From NCBI GenBank assembly GCA_963969365.1, contig OZ017750.1:2108001-2172000 (forward strand): a stretch of DNA of 64,000 nt. Direction: 5' to 3'. The stretch comes from Asterochloris sp. CNOR1 (taxonomy: Eukaryota > Chlorophyta > Trebouxiophyceae > Trebouxiales > Trebouxiaceae). Of the stretch, positions 45,096 through 58,312 are shown piece after piece. The translations under genes were made by a program, and so were the position numbers. The notes beneath the pieces were generated by a model. The model was not told where the DNA came from, searched no databases, and saw only the letters and a program-made list of their open reading frames with translations. Position 1 is the stretch's first letter, and every line of letters starts with the position of its first letter.

Positions 45096-48000
45096 TCAAG
45101 AGGCCAGCTCCCTGCGTTTCTGCGCTGCCTCCAGACGTATCTCATGGGCTGCAGCAGCTGCCATCACCAGCTGCATCTCGTCTGTATGGCAATCATATCT
45201 GAAGCGCATGCGGAGGTTGGGTACATTTGTCTTGTGGATGTCATTGCCATCAGGCCCCGGCTTCCAGTAGTGCTTGTGCACCCAGTGCATCTTGATCTGC
45301 AACATGTGTGTCATGCTGTGAGGTTGCTGCTAGCAGCCCTGGGATCTGAGCATGACCATTGTGCAAGCAGCAATGGCGACCCAGAACAGGAACGCACCCC
45401 AGGTTCCTGCTTGAAGCTGCAAATGCACTTCTGAAAGAGGGTTTTTCCAAGCAGCAACGCCACCACAGACAACTTGAGCACCTACCTGATGCGGGAAGCC
45501 ACTGTGCGTCACACTGTTGCGAGCAATCTCACAGAGATCAGTTGCGCTCAACTTCCACACCTGCGGCACAGGCAGGCAGTCACTAGCAGACCATGGGCCG
45601 GCTCGACAAAGGCAGCAGCAGCACCTGTGTCTCTTGGAGGTACATCATCAAAGCTACCTCAATGCACATGATGTGTTACAATAAGTCAGGACGACCGCTA
45701 GTCAAACCTACAGCCAGCCAGTCGATGCACCAGGTGGGGCTGAGCAGCCACTTTGCACCACACTGGTCATCTCAAGAACGGCATACACATATTAAATTCT
45801 CACATGTCGCAGGGCTATGCGCACTGCTATGCTGCCTGCGCGGGGTTCCAGCCTCCCTGTGCAGCCCGTCGTAGGTGCTGCAGTCTTAAGCACATACAGA
45901 GCAGGCGTCTGCCATACCGTGCTCTAGCGCCAGATCAGGCAGGCAGCAGATGCAGCTGGACTGGGGTCACATTGCCTGAAAAGCTCCAGGCCATCAGCAG
46001 GATGTCCACCAAACCATATGTCACATATGCACTGTGCAATGCCACCGCACCTGTGCGGCCACACTGTACTCCTCCACCAGGGGCTCCTTGGTCAGGTGGA
46101 TCTGCAGGGGGTCATCCGTGCTGAGGCTGATGCTAAGCCCACGAGCAAAGAAGGTGGGGAATGGATTCCGGTGGTAGTCCAGGAACAGGCTGTTGTTGCT
46201 GAGGGGGCTCATGCACAGCCCCACCTGCATGGCAAGGTACAGCGGGGTCGTGGCAGACCAAGCCCAAGCACTGGCATGGGCAGACAGCGGCGCAAGACGG
46301 GTGCTCTCCCAACAGAGGAGCTACTTCAATCAAGAGGGTTCAGAGGGACCTAGGCCTGCCTGCTGGCTGGGTCCGTCACATCCAGGCAGCAGGGACAGGG
46401 ATGCTGCACTGCGTAGCCATGGGCATACTGCAGGTCAAGTTGCACAGACGTCAAGTGAGGCTACATTTGAGCCTTTCAGACTCACCTGGGCCAGATAAAA
46501 GAGATACTGTATGCAAGGAGACTTGCGCAGGGTGATGCCATGTGCAATGTTCTCGCACAGCATGAAGGCACTGACGACATGGTCTGTGTCCCCTGCCTCC
46601 CCTGCAGACACCACACCTCCTGTCAGACCGCTGTGAGCTCTGATGAGCAGACAGCAGGTGATGCTGGGCAACTGCATGGTCTTGGCCGTGGCTGATGTCA
46701 AGCTGGTGGGCTCTACCGGCGCAACTTAGCCAGCAGGCCACAGCCTCAGCAAGCGTCGCACCTGGCACACTGTGCCTGCCAGACCACACGAAAAGCAGTC
46801 TGACTCAGTGTACCCCAAGATGTGGTCACCAACAAGGCAGTCTGCGTCATTTGCACTGCAGCAGACTGAATTCATTCACCGCCTGACCACAAGTGGAGCA
46901 GCCTGGATGCGCACAGCACCAACTTTCCCGTTCACTGGAGCAGCATGGCACACCTGCATGCGGCCTGAAGGCGATGGTGTTGAGGCCACGGGCCTCCCTC
47001 AGCTTGTTGAGGGTGTACAAGTTGGCGTAGACATAGTATGCATAGTAGGAGTAGGCTGGGTTGTGCTTCAAGTTCCACTCCCGAGGGGTCTGCATGTGCT
47101 TGGCTGGGCGCCGCTCAGGCCTGCTCTCATCGTCCACCATGTCCAAGCCCACTACCTGAAAAAAGACCCAGAATTTGCACTTACTGCTTTGACCTGCACC
47201 TTCTGTCCAGCAGTGCCTAAAACTGCATTTCTCGTCCCATTCCTCAACTCACGGCCTGTACGGGCTCCACAAGCGTTAGCGTATGCCAAAGTATGATGCA
47301 AGAAGACAGGCTTTACACAGAAGTGCCCCTCAACAGTGCTAGAGGCGAGCCCATGAGGCAAGCTTGACAAACCTTGAGCACAGGTGCTCAGCATTGCAGC
47401 TGCCTGCTCGGCACAAGTGTTGTGCAATGTGCACAATGGCCAGTTCAGGAGATTGCAGCCACAGCAACAGGGTATGCACAGCTGCAACCCCACTATTGTA
47501 ATATAGAGGCATCTGGGATGGCTGTCGGGCTCACTGACACCTTTAAGCTCCTGTTTAAGGCATGAAGTCTTCAAATGCAAGTAAAGCAGTGGCACATATG
47601 CACTCCAACAACCCACTGTTTTGAGGAAGAGGTGGAGCTGGGGGTGGCTGTTAGGGTCGCGAGTGACCTCAAACAAGGGGTGGAAAATGTTATCCAGCAG
47701 CTGCTCGAAATTGTCAATGAGCCCCTGTTCCTTGTACACATTGTAGAGCCGTGGAATCTGCAGCAGAAGTGCATTCAGGTTCAAAGCGCACTCAGAATGC
47801 TCGGCTTCCCTGGCCTGCAGCGGCCAGAACTTGACATCAGAAAATCAGTGATTTTGGGCACTGGGGCCCACTGCACCTGCCTTGATGAGCCACAGGACAA
47901 TTGTGTCACAAAGCCGTGTCTGCAGCAACACTGCCGCAGGTGCACACTGCACTTACCTGGAACAGCTGTTGCTGCGCAGGCAATTGTTGCAGGGGCGATG

Positions 48001-51000
48001 CGGCCACAGGAGCTGACTGCCCATTCCATGCATGAGCCACAAGAGCCTACTGCAATTGCTGAATGATCCACAGCACAAGTATAATGCACAGCTGTTGCTT
48101 CCCCTTACAGTGGTGATGCTGCCCATGACCTCACAGCACTTGCCTGGATAAGCCACAGAACGTTGTCGCTGTACAGGCGGTTGTTGCAATACCAGGCCGC
48201 CAGCATGTCCCACTCTACGCGCTTGCGCCCATATATGGAGATGCGATACTCAGCATGCTGGTACTTGCTGGCCTCCATGTCCCCCAGCACCTCCTGAGTC
48301 AGCTCTGCCAAGAAGCGGCCGTGCAGGATGTTGTCCTGCAGTGAGGCCAGCAATTATCGAGTCACCTCGCTCCTCAGAGCATAAGCAGGGACCCAGGCAT
48401 GGCCCAGCAGCAAGATTTCATCACTGCAGGTGTTGCGGGCAGGGGGAAGCGCAGTACGAGGGAGATTCACAGAAGACTCTGCAGCACCGACGCCAGAGGT
48501 AGCAGGCTCTCTGGGGCCTTCAAGGCCTCTCGCCAGCACAAAGCAGCACGCCATGAGAACAGTGTGCACCTCCGTCTGTGGATGACAGGCTCAGGTGCTG
48601 CATTGATGGCCCACCTGCTTGATGAAGATCTCCCTCAGCCGGCTTTGCCCACAAGGGTTGTACTTGAGGTTGAAGCGGTCAAAGCGGTGGAAGATGTTTT
48701 TGTCCGCGTGCATGTCCAGGGTGTCCACATTCAAGTCGTGCCTGCAGCATGCACACCAGCAGGCTGGTGCGTGCGGCCTCCTGGCAGCCACTACATTCCA
48801 GGCACTGACCATGCTCCCACTTGTGGGTGGCAGCAGGTACCAGCAGCACCAGTCCATGCACTGCTCCGCACTGACCTCAACGCCAAAAACAGGGCAGATC
48901 GCAGCTGCAGCAGAGCAGCAGGCGCAGGCTGCTGTAAGGCAGGGAGCAAGGGGTGGCATATCAGGCATGGGCTGGGCCATTGAGGCAGCTTCGTATGGTC
49001 TGCATCAAATGTCTTGCAAGCCCTCTGCAGCTGAGAGAGGAGGGACGATGTGGTGTGATGCAGAACTGGCTGCTGGGTGCTGTTGTCATGTCAGCTTTGT
49101 GACATAGACGTCCTGCCCACTCAGGGTGACTTAGCCTCAAGTCTGCCACGGTGTGTGCAGGTGCAGGACCCTGCAAGAAAATTCACAAGCCGGTGCCAGT
49201 AGAAAGTAAAAGCTCCAGCAGAAGTACTCACCCTGTCAGCTTGAGCGATTCGAAGACCTCCCTCAAGGTGAGGTACTTGCCATCTCTGAAGATGACTACC
49301 TCGTCCGGCTCCTTGCGCAGCTTGCTCTTGATGAATCGCAGCAGGTGCTTCTGGTGCATGCACGCGCTGTGGTGCACATGCGTGTCCACCTGCAGCAGCA
49401 GCAGCGTGAAGGCAGACTAAGGGGCCTGCATGTACAGCCATTAAGGCTTAGCCATTGCCATCTGCATGACAGCCAAGTGCTGCCATGCTGCAGCCCCTAC
49501 TGAGCCACTGCCTGGCAAGCACATGGCGTGCAGCAGGCAATGTCCTGCTGGGCAAAGCCACTCATGCCACTCAGATGGCTCTGCCTCTGCCGCCAAAAGC
49601 TGCACCAGCGTGTCATTCTGGCCTTGAGGAGATTCTGTCAGTGCAGCCTGGCAACAAGTTGCCCTGCATGCACTGACCTGTGCTCTCAATGCAGCTCTGC
49701 AGCTGCCAGATGCACATCACCAGCCTACCTTTCTGACATTGTAGAAGTCCCTGTGTGGGGCAGTCTTCTGCGCCAGGAACTCCTTGTCCGCATTAAGCAT
49801 AACGTGCAGGTTGAATTTCTGCTCCAGCAGCATGAGGCGGTGGTGACAGAAGCTCTTAATGGGGCCCATAGCAGAGATCTTGCACATCCTGCAGTGCAGC
49901 AGCAGGCTGACATCCCTGCACCCCTCTTGATGGCGCCTGCACCTCTGCTGGGGAACCAGGGCAGTGTGCCAGGCGGGTGCCTGCCAGGTGTTGATGCTTG
50001 CATTGCCACATCCGCCCCTGAAGTGCAGCGCAGCATAAAGCTAAGACGACTGCTGGTGCAGGCATGGCTGGTGCACAGTGGGCCCCAGACCTGTGCACAG
50101 GGCTGCATTTGCAAGTCCACCTGCTTATGTCCATAAGGAAGCCTAACAACATCACAGTGACCCCCAAAAGTACAGTGCTCACGTCTGTGCCCATCTGCTT
50201 GTGTCTAAAAATGCTTTGCTTCATTTATGGCTCCACAGATGCCCCTGGTCACCAGTGCCTGGCCAGGCCGTGCTCAGCCCACAGCAATGCACAAGCAGGT
50301 GCACTCTGATACTCCCACTGCCGAAGGCTTCCACCTGTGAAGAAGCTGCACAAGTTCCCTCAGACCAGGGAGGGCTCCCAGGGCTGGCCCAGGCAGTGCT
50401 GAGCCCCAGGAAGGTTCATGCTAGCCATCTCACATCCAAGCCCACCTGCTCATGTCTGAGAAGAAGTCGTAAGAGTCCCCTGGCACAGGGAATGGCTCCT
50501 GCCGGCGCTGCTTGTCGCTCCAGACGCGGATGACCCCGTCCTGCATCTCAAAGTCGTACTGCATCGTGGGCTGGGGCTCCCAGTGGAAGGGGTCGGCGCT
50601 GATGTGGGACACCGCAGCCACCTCAGGCAGGTCCGGCATGTGCTCAGGGCTCACGCGCGGCTTGAACAGCCACTTTCGCCTGCGCAGCAGGGGCCGCCCT
50701 GGGGTGAGCCAACACAGGCATGAGGTCTCTCAGGCTGCCAGCAAATGGCCAACACTTGTGAGCAGCATTGCTGTTGACAAAGCAGTGCTGCTGTAGGATA
50801 CGCCTTTTACCTGAGATCATAGCACTGCTTGAGGAGCGTGCACACCTCCTCCGTCTCCTCGTTCACCGCTGGCTCAGGGGTTACCACACGGCAGTACTGG
50901 TCCTGCATTGCTGCCGCCTCAATCAGCTGCAGGCACCAGCCATACAGGCTGTCAGCCTGGAGACCCAGCGTGAGTGATGCCTACCAGCAGCAGAGTGTCA

Positions 51001-53033
51001 TGCTGGCCAGCAAACTGGCTGAGGCAGTGCGAGCGTGACCACTGAAGCCGGCAGTCCATATGCAACAGACTTGAGGGATTAAGTTGCGCAATGGGGCAGG
51101 TTTGATAAACATGCAGGCCTGTTAATGCATGTTTGCATGATCAAGGATGGCCAGTGGGGCTAGAAACCAGAAACGCACTGCTGCAAGGCTGGCCTACCCT
51201 TCCCAGTCGATCCCAGCCAAGAGCTGCAAGGCCTACCTTGCCCTCCGTCATCAAGTCGCTGGCAGTGTTGATGGTGTGGGCTGGCGGCGGCTGAGGGGGG
51301 GGCTGGGGGTGCGCCGATGCTGGCAGGTGGTGGGGCCCGTAGTGAACCAGGGCCTGTGACCCACTGCTGGGGTGCAGAGGTGCAACAGTGAGGGCCTGAG
51401 ACATGTGGATCGGCTGCACAGGCGGAACAGAGCGTCAGGGCACGGCAGGCCAGCTGGCATGCTGCTCAGCACCACTGTGCAGACATGCATTTCTGACAGC
51501 AGCCCAGCTCAAAAGCTGATGTTTGTACTGCTAATGGCACCATAATGCAGACCTTTGGTGCGCTGCCCACCTGCATGGCGTGGTCCGCCACATACTCCCG
51601 GGCTGCTGTGTTGCTGCGGTCAGCAGGGCCCATGAAGGCCTGCACTGGCCGGCTGGTCATCCCCAGTGCCACATCATCCCCCTGCACAAGCAGATGGTGT
51701 TTCAAAGGGGGCGAGGGTCTGCCATGTGCAAGCCTTCACCAAGCTTTGCAGCTCAGCCCATGCAATGCCACGCAGGACCAGTGGCAGCACAGAACCAGTT
51801 GTTATTCAGGAAGATCACTGTTCAGAATGAAAATGCAGCCGTCTTACATTTTAGTAAAAGCTCACAGGTATTTGCTGCCTGTCTGCGGTCCTCAAAGATG
51901 CCACAGGCCATTTGCACAGAGCTGGGCATCCACTAGCCATAGCTGCTGCAGCTGCTGCAGCTGTGCATTAGTGAGAAGGCTGCAGGACATGCTGTGTTGT
52001 TTCGCAATGTGCTGAGTGCTCACTGAGGGCGGCCGCGTAGGGTCCCTGGACGGGGACGCCCCTGTGGCATCAGTCTCTCGACGCTGCCATTCATCCTCTG
52101 TCTCGTTCTCGGTCATCTCCTTGCGGGCTGCGGCTGCGCGCCTCGGCGAGACGGCATAGTTGGTCAGGTCCAGGCTGCTGGCCTGCAGGGTGAGCAGGAA
52201 GCCTGTGAGCAACAGGTCACCCTTCTGCTGCCTGGGGAGCGTAGACTATGTCCAGGTCGAGCTGGGGTGTGCAAGGTGCTACGTGCTGGTGTTGCCGCCT
52301 GGCTTCATCGCATCTGCTGGCAGGTACAAGGCCAGCCTTGAACAGTCACAGCTCTGCTGTGGGCTGGCTAGTGGGCCATTGCCTTCAGGGTTGGCGTTGC
52401 TCGAGCAGTGATCAGCGCTCTGCCATCATGAAGCACTCACTCTAAACGTGCCCTCGCGAACTCTCTCCAGCTGAAGTTCAGGGTACGACTGCAAATAGGA
52501 ACAAGGAGCGGCATGATCCAAGTGCTGTGATCAATGGAAGCCAGAGCTGCTCTAATGTTGTAGTGTTTGCAGTGCGTTTCGCTTCAAGATCCTGAGGCAC
52601 CTTGCAAGTGGATGCATTGCACACACACCTCCTCTTGCCTGCCACGTGGTGCAGGCCTCTCCTGTGTGGCAGGGTGCAGCCTGCCATTGGGCGAGCGCGC
52701 GCCATTGGCGCCGCCATGGCTAGGTTCACCATCGTTGCGTCTGGTCTTCAACCTGCAAGCAACCACTCCATGTTGCGTGCAGAGCCTTTGATCTGCAAAT
52801 GTCGCTGCAGCAGTGCCGTAATCACTTTGTGGTCATAGGCGGAGATTTGCAGGTGTACACCTTGAAGATGGCCTGCTGCTGCGCTTCTTGGGAATCTCTG
52901 GGTTAGCCTCCAATGCATTAGCATGCTGGTACACGAACCACAGGCTGCCTGCGGCCATCAGGGTCCCTAGCAGGAGCCCACTGCCAAAGCCAAAGGTCAG
53001 CATCCATTTCGAATTTACTCCATCATTGCCCAT
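45096..53033 (-). CDS. AMPD: AMP deaminase (FAC1/AMPD type) with N-terminal membrane anchor
   Basis: The ATG at 53033 opens an exon with one hydrophobic helix ([20 protein letters not shown]), as in plant FAC1. A disordered region follows, then [16 protein letters not shown] and the catalytic body over many exons: [20 protein letters not shown], metal-site [40 protein letters not shown] beginning [83 protein letters not shown] and the signature [20 protein letters not shown]. It ends [14 protein letters not shown] with the stop at 45098-45096. The enzyme converts AMP to IMP and ammonia and controls the adenylate pool. All metal and catalytic residues visible in these motifs are kept. It is divergent from the RRM gene at 53202. 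Confidence 0.93.
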
Positions 53034-53201
53034 TGCTGCTCAGCAGATCTCTGTCAGGACTTGTTCCCACTCCTGTGTGAGGGTCTCTGATCACATAGCT
53101 CCGAAAGAAAGCAACGCACATGTTACGGAAATTTTGCTAACAGTTCTCGCTGGCTGCGCCAGCTTCCGTAGCACAGGGCACTTAGCCTGGATGAGCACCT
53201 G
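53034..53201. promoter_or_regulatory. Very short divergent spacer, putative bidirectional promoter
   Basis: Only 168 bases separate the start codons of AMP deaminase and the three-RRM gene. Both 5' UTRs and core promoters must overlap here. No TATA box is seen. Confidence 0.45.
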
Positions 53202-56200
53202 ATGCAGGTGCTCAATCAGGAGGCAGTTGCCAATTTGGAAAAGTATTGGGTGTCCATGGCTCCCGAGGGTGCCCACTCGTTTACAGACAGCGAAATTGCG
53301 GCCCTGCATCCCTTTCCACAGGCCCTGCAGCCAGGAGGGACTGTCCAGCTGCCCCATTCCAATCTTTATGTGAAAAACTTGTCCTCACAGTTCACAGAGG
53401 CAGAGCTGGTGCAGCTCTTCTCCACCTGCGGCCTGGTGGAGGCAGTTAGGTGAACGGGCCTGCTGTGTCGTGATGACCATACGCATGTGTCACTGGCGCA
53501 CCTTCCCTCCCTTACCCCTGCCCTTGCTCTGCAGGGTGGTACGCCACTCCAAGACACAGCTGAGCAAGCTGTACGGGTTTGTCAAGATGGCAGAGCCCAG
53601 CCAGGCTCTGAGTGCCATTGAGCAACTCAACGGGGTGCATGGCCTTGAAGTGAGGCTGGCAGAGCAAGATGTCGGCCCAGCGCACTCAGGTGAGCTGCTC
53701 TGCTTAGTTCTGGAGGGCCTTCTCACTCTTCGCGGCTGCAAGGTCGCAGCTGCAATGCCTCAAGCAGGTGCGCGTCCAGTCACAGCATGACTCAACAGGT
53801 GCATCTGAAGTTCTGACCACAATGAGCCCTGACCCCGCCTGCCTGCCCTGCTGCAGGCAGTGGGCTCACTCCCAGCGACAATGTGTATGTCAGGGTGAGC
53901 CACTCTCCCAGCTGCTTCAGCCGCCACCTGATTGCAGATATGCATTCATAAGCTCCTCGCCAAGTTGACAGGCTTCATAAGCTGACAGTGCCACTTTAAG
54001 GTTTTAGGTTGCCCTCAAGAGCTGTCTTGATAAGTTTGACAAAGCAGTCTTAGCAACTATGCCCATCAGTTCACTACTTGCCTCTGCCGAGTCTCAGCTT
54101 CTGCATCTTGTCTGCCTGCAGAACCTGCCGGCAGGCTGGTCCAACCAGGATCTGATGGTCCTGTTCCAGCAATTTGGGGCAGTGCAGGAGTGCAGGGTGC
54201 TGCACGCTGGGGACACAGCTCGTGGGGCAGGTGCCCTTGTCAGGATGGGCAGTGTGTCAGAGGCGGCAGCGGCAATAGAGCGCCTGAATGGCAGCAGCAT
54301 GGGCGGCAGCGCGCCCCTGCTGGTCAGGTGTGGCCACTGTCCGTGTAATTGAACAGGAGTTGCTTCTATCAGCATGCAGCAGACGCTGTGTTATGCCGCG
54401 GCAGACCTGGCAGGCGGGACGGAAAGCGCCTGTGTGGCTGGGACCACATGCCTGCATGGGGAGCGTTGATGGCAATCCTTGCTTTTGGCGCCCTGGCACT
54501 GGGAGGGTGTGGCTGTGCTCTGCACACCGCACAAGCCATGCCAGCTGGCACAGAAGGCACCGGAGACTGAGAAGCTGCAGGATCTACCACCTGGCACCCT
54601 AGTTTTCATACATCCTTTCACCACAGCAAGGCCATCCTTGACACACACCGTGTTGTCGCATGACAAACAGGCAGTTGGGTGTCAAGGTGTAGCAGGTGTC
54701 CAGGTGGGGAAGCAGGCAGGAAGGCACTCTTTCTTTGCAGCAGCAGCCTTGGAGATGGTTTCCAGTGCAGAGCTGTAGACTTGCATGTTGTGCAGAGCCA
54801 TACTACTTCAACTCACGATCTCCTTTGTGGTTTCGCGAGTCTTGAAGGAGGAAGGCCGCAGTGAGGATGTCCTTTGCACAAGTTGTTGCACAGAGTGCGG
54901 CTTGCAGCTCAGCCTGCCTCTCGGTCACGCACTGCCGCACACATTATCCCTTCTTCTGCTGGCATGCTGGCACTTCCAAATTTTCATAGTGCTGCCTCAG
55001 CAGCAGCAGCAGCTTTTTTACATATCCAGTCTGACCTCAACACTGTGTGGCCCCTTTCCTGATGAGATGTCGTACACGAGAGCCGAGGGCAGCTGGTGCA
55101 TCTTCCTCACTGCTCCCTGCAGGCATGCAGACACGGCAGGGGTGAGGGGGAATGGCCTCTCGGCCAGAGTGCCACTGTAGAGTCAGGCCCACACCGCGTT
55201 GTCTGCACCCTCAGCTTCTGTTTCTTGGCTGCAGGTACGCTGACACGCCTGAGGAGAAGGCGCGCAAGATGGCCAAGAAGGACAGCAGCTCGGGGCCCCT
55301 GTCGCTCTCCCCGCCCCAGCAAAGCGCCGGTGGCTTCCTGGACGCCTATCAGCAGGCAGCAGGCAGCCCCCTCAACATGGCCTGCTCGGGGCTGCCAGCA
55401 GGATTCACGGGTTACAGTGCTGCAGGACTGCCAGACCCAGCTGGTGAGCTGCCTACAGCACTGCAGGCGTGTCCGGCCCAGCTGCTGAGCGCACGCATAT
55501 TGGGTTTGGGTTTGGGTGGCCAGGACCAACTTGGAAGCAGCTGCTTGAGCCTGCGTAGGATATTGCCTTGGGGACCTCTAACAGGCTACAGCCTGGTATG
55601 ATGAGTGGTGGTGTAGCAGTGAGAGGATGCTGGACTCATTGTTCAGCTGCTCACCATGGATGCCCACCCTACTGCACCGCCCATGCTGCACAACAAATAC
55701 AGCAGCATGAGCACCTGGGAAGGTGCATGAGTGGAGCCAGGCTCCATCTTTGGGGCCAGCAGGCCTTATACATACAGACATGAAAGGAAAGGTGTGCCGT
55801 GACTGCCATGATCAACGTTGAGGATCCCATGGCAGAGTCAGACTAATGACTCAGAAACTTGTAGAGCCATCATTGTCTGTGGTTTGCACCTGCAGTGAGC
55901 ATTGGACTGCCAGTCGATTTGAAGAACCCTCCTGCGGCCGCTCAGGTCCCTGCTCAAGGTGCAGCATGATTCATTGCTGAGAGGGTGATGCCTGTCTGCC
56001 TGCAGGCGGCCAGCAGCACAGCATGTTGGGCCTGGGCTCGCTGCTGAGGGAGCACCCGGCAGCCATCGCTGGACCGGCCACATTCAGCAGTCCCCTGCCG
56101 CAGCTCAATAGCGCCCCTCAGAGCACAGCCAGTACAGGCAGCCACTCTGCATGGGACACACCAGACAGCGGGAAGTCGGGAAATGCTGCCTTTGGGAGCG

Positions 56201-57392
56201 CGCTGAGCGAGAGCAATGCTGGGCAGGTGAGCCCGGCTTGGATAAGCGAAGCACGGCAGGGCTGTTTACTGTGTGTGGCCCATCCAGCACTGGCTCTTTC
56301 GCAACAGCAGTCCCTGTATTGAGCAAGAGCTTGGTGAAACAGGGCCACACTGGGCAGGTCAGACTCGATCATGCAGAGGAGTGTGCACAGCACAGCATAT
56401 GGCTGTCCTGCAACAGTAGCAGCGTGCAGGGCGAGAGCAGAGCCTGGCTCAATGAATGCTGCTTTGTCGTGAGGACAGCAGTGCACACTGGTGAGTGCTG
56501 CCTCAAGTAGCTTTGCTTTGCCGCTCAGGCAGCCGCTGAGTGTGCATCCTTGACCTGCAGGCCAGCGCAATGGTGGCTGCGGCAGCAGCAGCTGCTCACA
56601 TAGCGGCTGCAGCAGCCCAGCAGCAGGCACGGGCAGGCGGCGACAGCCCTTCGGGCTCCCTCAGCTACAGCGCCCCCTTCAGCTTTGCGCCCCAGGCGGC
56701 CAGCATGGGCGCCCTGCCCCACTTTGGCGGGCGCCTGGTGATGCCTGGCGGGCCGCAGCAGCAGCCGCATTCCTTGGCACAGGGCCAGCCCCAGCAGCAG
56801 ATCTCTGGCGTGCTGGCGGGCCTGCCCCAGACAATGGCCATTGCGGGGCTGGGGCCCATTGGAGGCAGCCTGGGCCCGCCGCCACGTGGGCCTGGGGCGC
56901 CCTGCAGCTTGTACATCAAGAACCTGCCCTCAGACGCAAACGAGCTTTTCCTGTATCACCGCTTTGCACCGTTGGGTGAGCACAGCACTACTGAATCATC
57001 CTGCAATGCCAACGTGCACTGCCCTGTGTATAGCAATGTGCCCTGCTGTTTGTGTCAGGAAGAGTGACATGCTCTAAAAGAATGCTGCTGGATGCTTTAG
57101 GGCCAATGTGCTGAGCCCCAGGCAGGCTGTGCACTGCCTTCTTAGTAAGGTCTCTCTTCTCCCCAGCCTCACAGATCTGTTCCTTAAAGCCACCCAGTCC
57201 CTTCCCGATGCTGTCGCAGGCGCTGTGCTAAGCGTCAAGGTGCTGGCGGACGAGGCTGGCAGGTGTCGAGGGGTGGGCTTCGTCAACTACCGCGATGCTC
57301 AGGCAGCTCTGGAGGCCATCCAGACCCTGAATGGCAGTCGCACAGGGGACAAGCTGCTGCACGTTAGCCTGCAGACCAGCAGGATGCACTGA
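53202..57392 (+). CDS. Three-RRM RNA-binding protein, ELAV/CELF-like layout
   Basis: The first in-frame ATG is at 53202, with an in-frame TAG upstream. RRM1 has SNLYVKNLSSQFTEAELVQL (RNP2) and KLYGFVKM (RNP1), split by an intron. RRM2 starts VYVQNLPAGWSNQDLMVLFQ and holds GAGALVRM, then AAAAIERLNGSSMGG. A long Ser/Gly/Ala/Gln-rich linker follows, with poly-Ala (MVAAAAAAAHIAAAAAQQQA). RRM3 starts CSLYIKNLPSDANELFLYHR, continues across an intron into AVLSVKVLADEAGRCRGVGF and ends LLHVSLQTSRMH at 57392. RRM1-RRM2-linker-RRM3 is the layout of ELAV and CELF proteins, which control mRNA splicing, stability and translation. RRM2 is weak in RNP1 (GAGALV rather than GFGFV). Orthology to any named plant protein is not claimed. 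Confidence 0.88.
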
Positions 57393-58312
57393 GGCCCTTC
57401 TGCCAACATACCAGGAACAGCCGCCTGCAGAGCCAGTGTCAAGAATGCATGCGACTGGAGCCAACGTCACACACACAACGGGTGCCTCCTCATTCACTGC
57501 CTACTAGACGTGCCACCTTCCGATACCTGCTATGCCTCAAGCGCTTGCCAGCATTCTACCAAGTTGATTGGGCACCTCGTATCATGTTATCTCAGCTTCA
57601 ATGCACTGCTCATAAGCCAGTGGAGGCACTGCACGGTCTGACAGCCTATCAAGACACTGCCCTCAGCCAGGCCCATTCAGCTGAAGACCTGATTTGATTA
57701 TCGTGCAGCTGGCTGCCAGCTTGTGCGTGCGCCTTATCTTGCATGAAAGGGGCTGCAGGCCCTAATTCTGGGAAGCAGCAGCCAGTGATTGTCTTTCATT
57801 ATTCAAGCGCCTTGGAAGGGCAGGACTCAACAGCTTGCAGCACCACTCTGTCTCTCAGACGCAGCTTGCCACTACTCCCAACCCTCAGCAAACTGTCTGG
57901 CCCCCATTAGATACTTTTTGACTACTATGCGCCTTGCCTTGCTTGATCTTCTTCCACCTGCTACCTTTGTTTTGTCATCATTTTGTTTGCGCCATGCCTT
58001 GCAGATGCCCACCATCTTGTCCTTTCGCAACTGCCTTAAGCCTCTGTAACCAGCAGCAGCACAGATCAGGGTTCTGCATGACCCATCTGCGCCAGGCTTC
58101 CCATTTCAACATTTGCCCAAGTGAGGCTACACTTGACCTCTGAAATGCAAATGTCCTGCAGATATACAAGCATGCATTCTGGTAGTCTTCAGGGGTTGTC
58201 AGCACCTTTTAAAACAACATGCTGTTGACGCAGCAGAACGGGGCATCCCAGATTGTGGGCAAAGGTTGGCATGGGAGTGCAATGATCAAATGTAGGGCTA
58301 CTAGGAACACTG
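57393..58312. other. Convergent 3' intergenic region
   Basis: About 0.9 kb lies between two convergent genes. It is less GC-rich than the coding DNA. A TGTAA word at about 58044 could be the polyadenylation signal of the plus-strand RRM gene. No coding exon is supported. Confidence 0.4.

Noticed and set aside
55500-55530. TTTGGG-type telomere-like repeat
   Set aside because: It has only three units, lies inside an intron and has no array, so it is simple sequence by chance.
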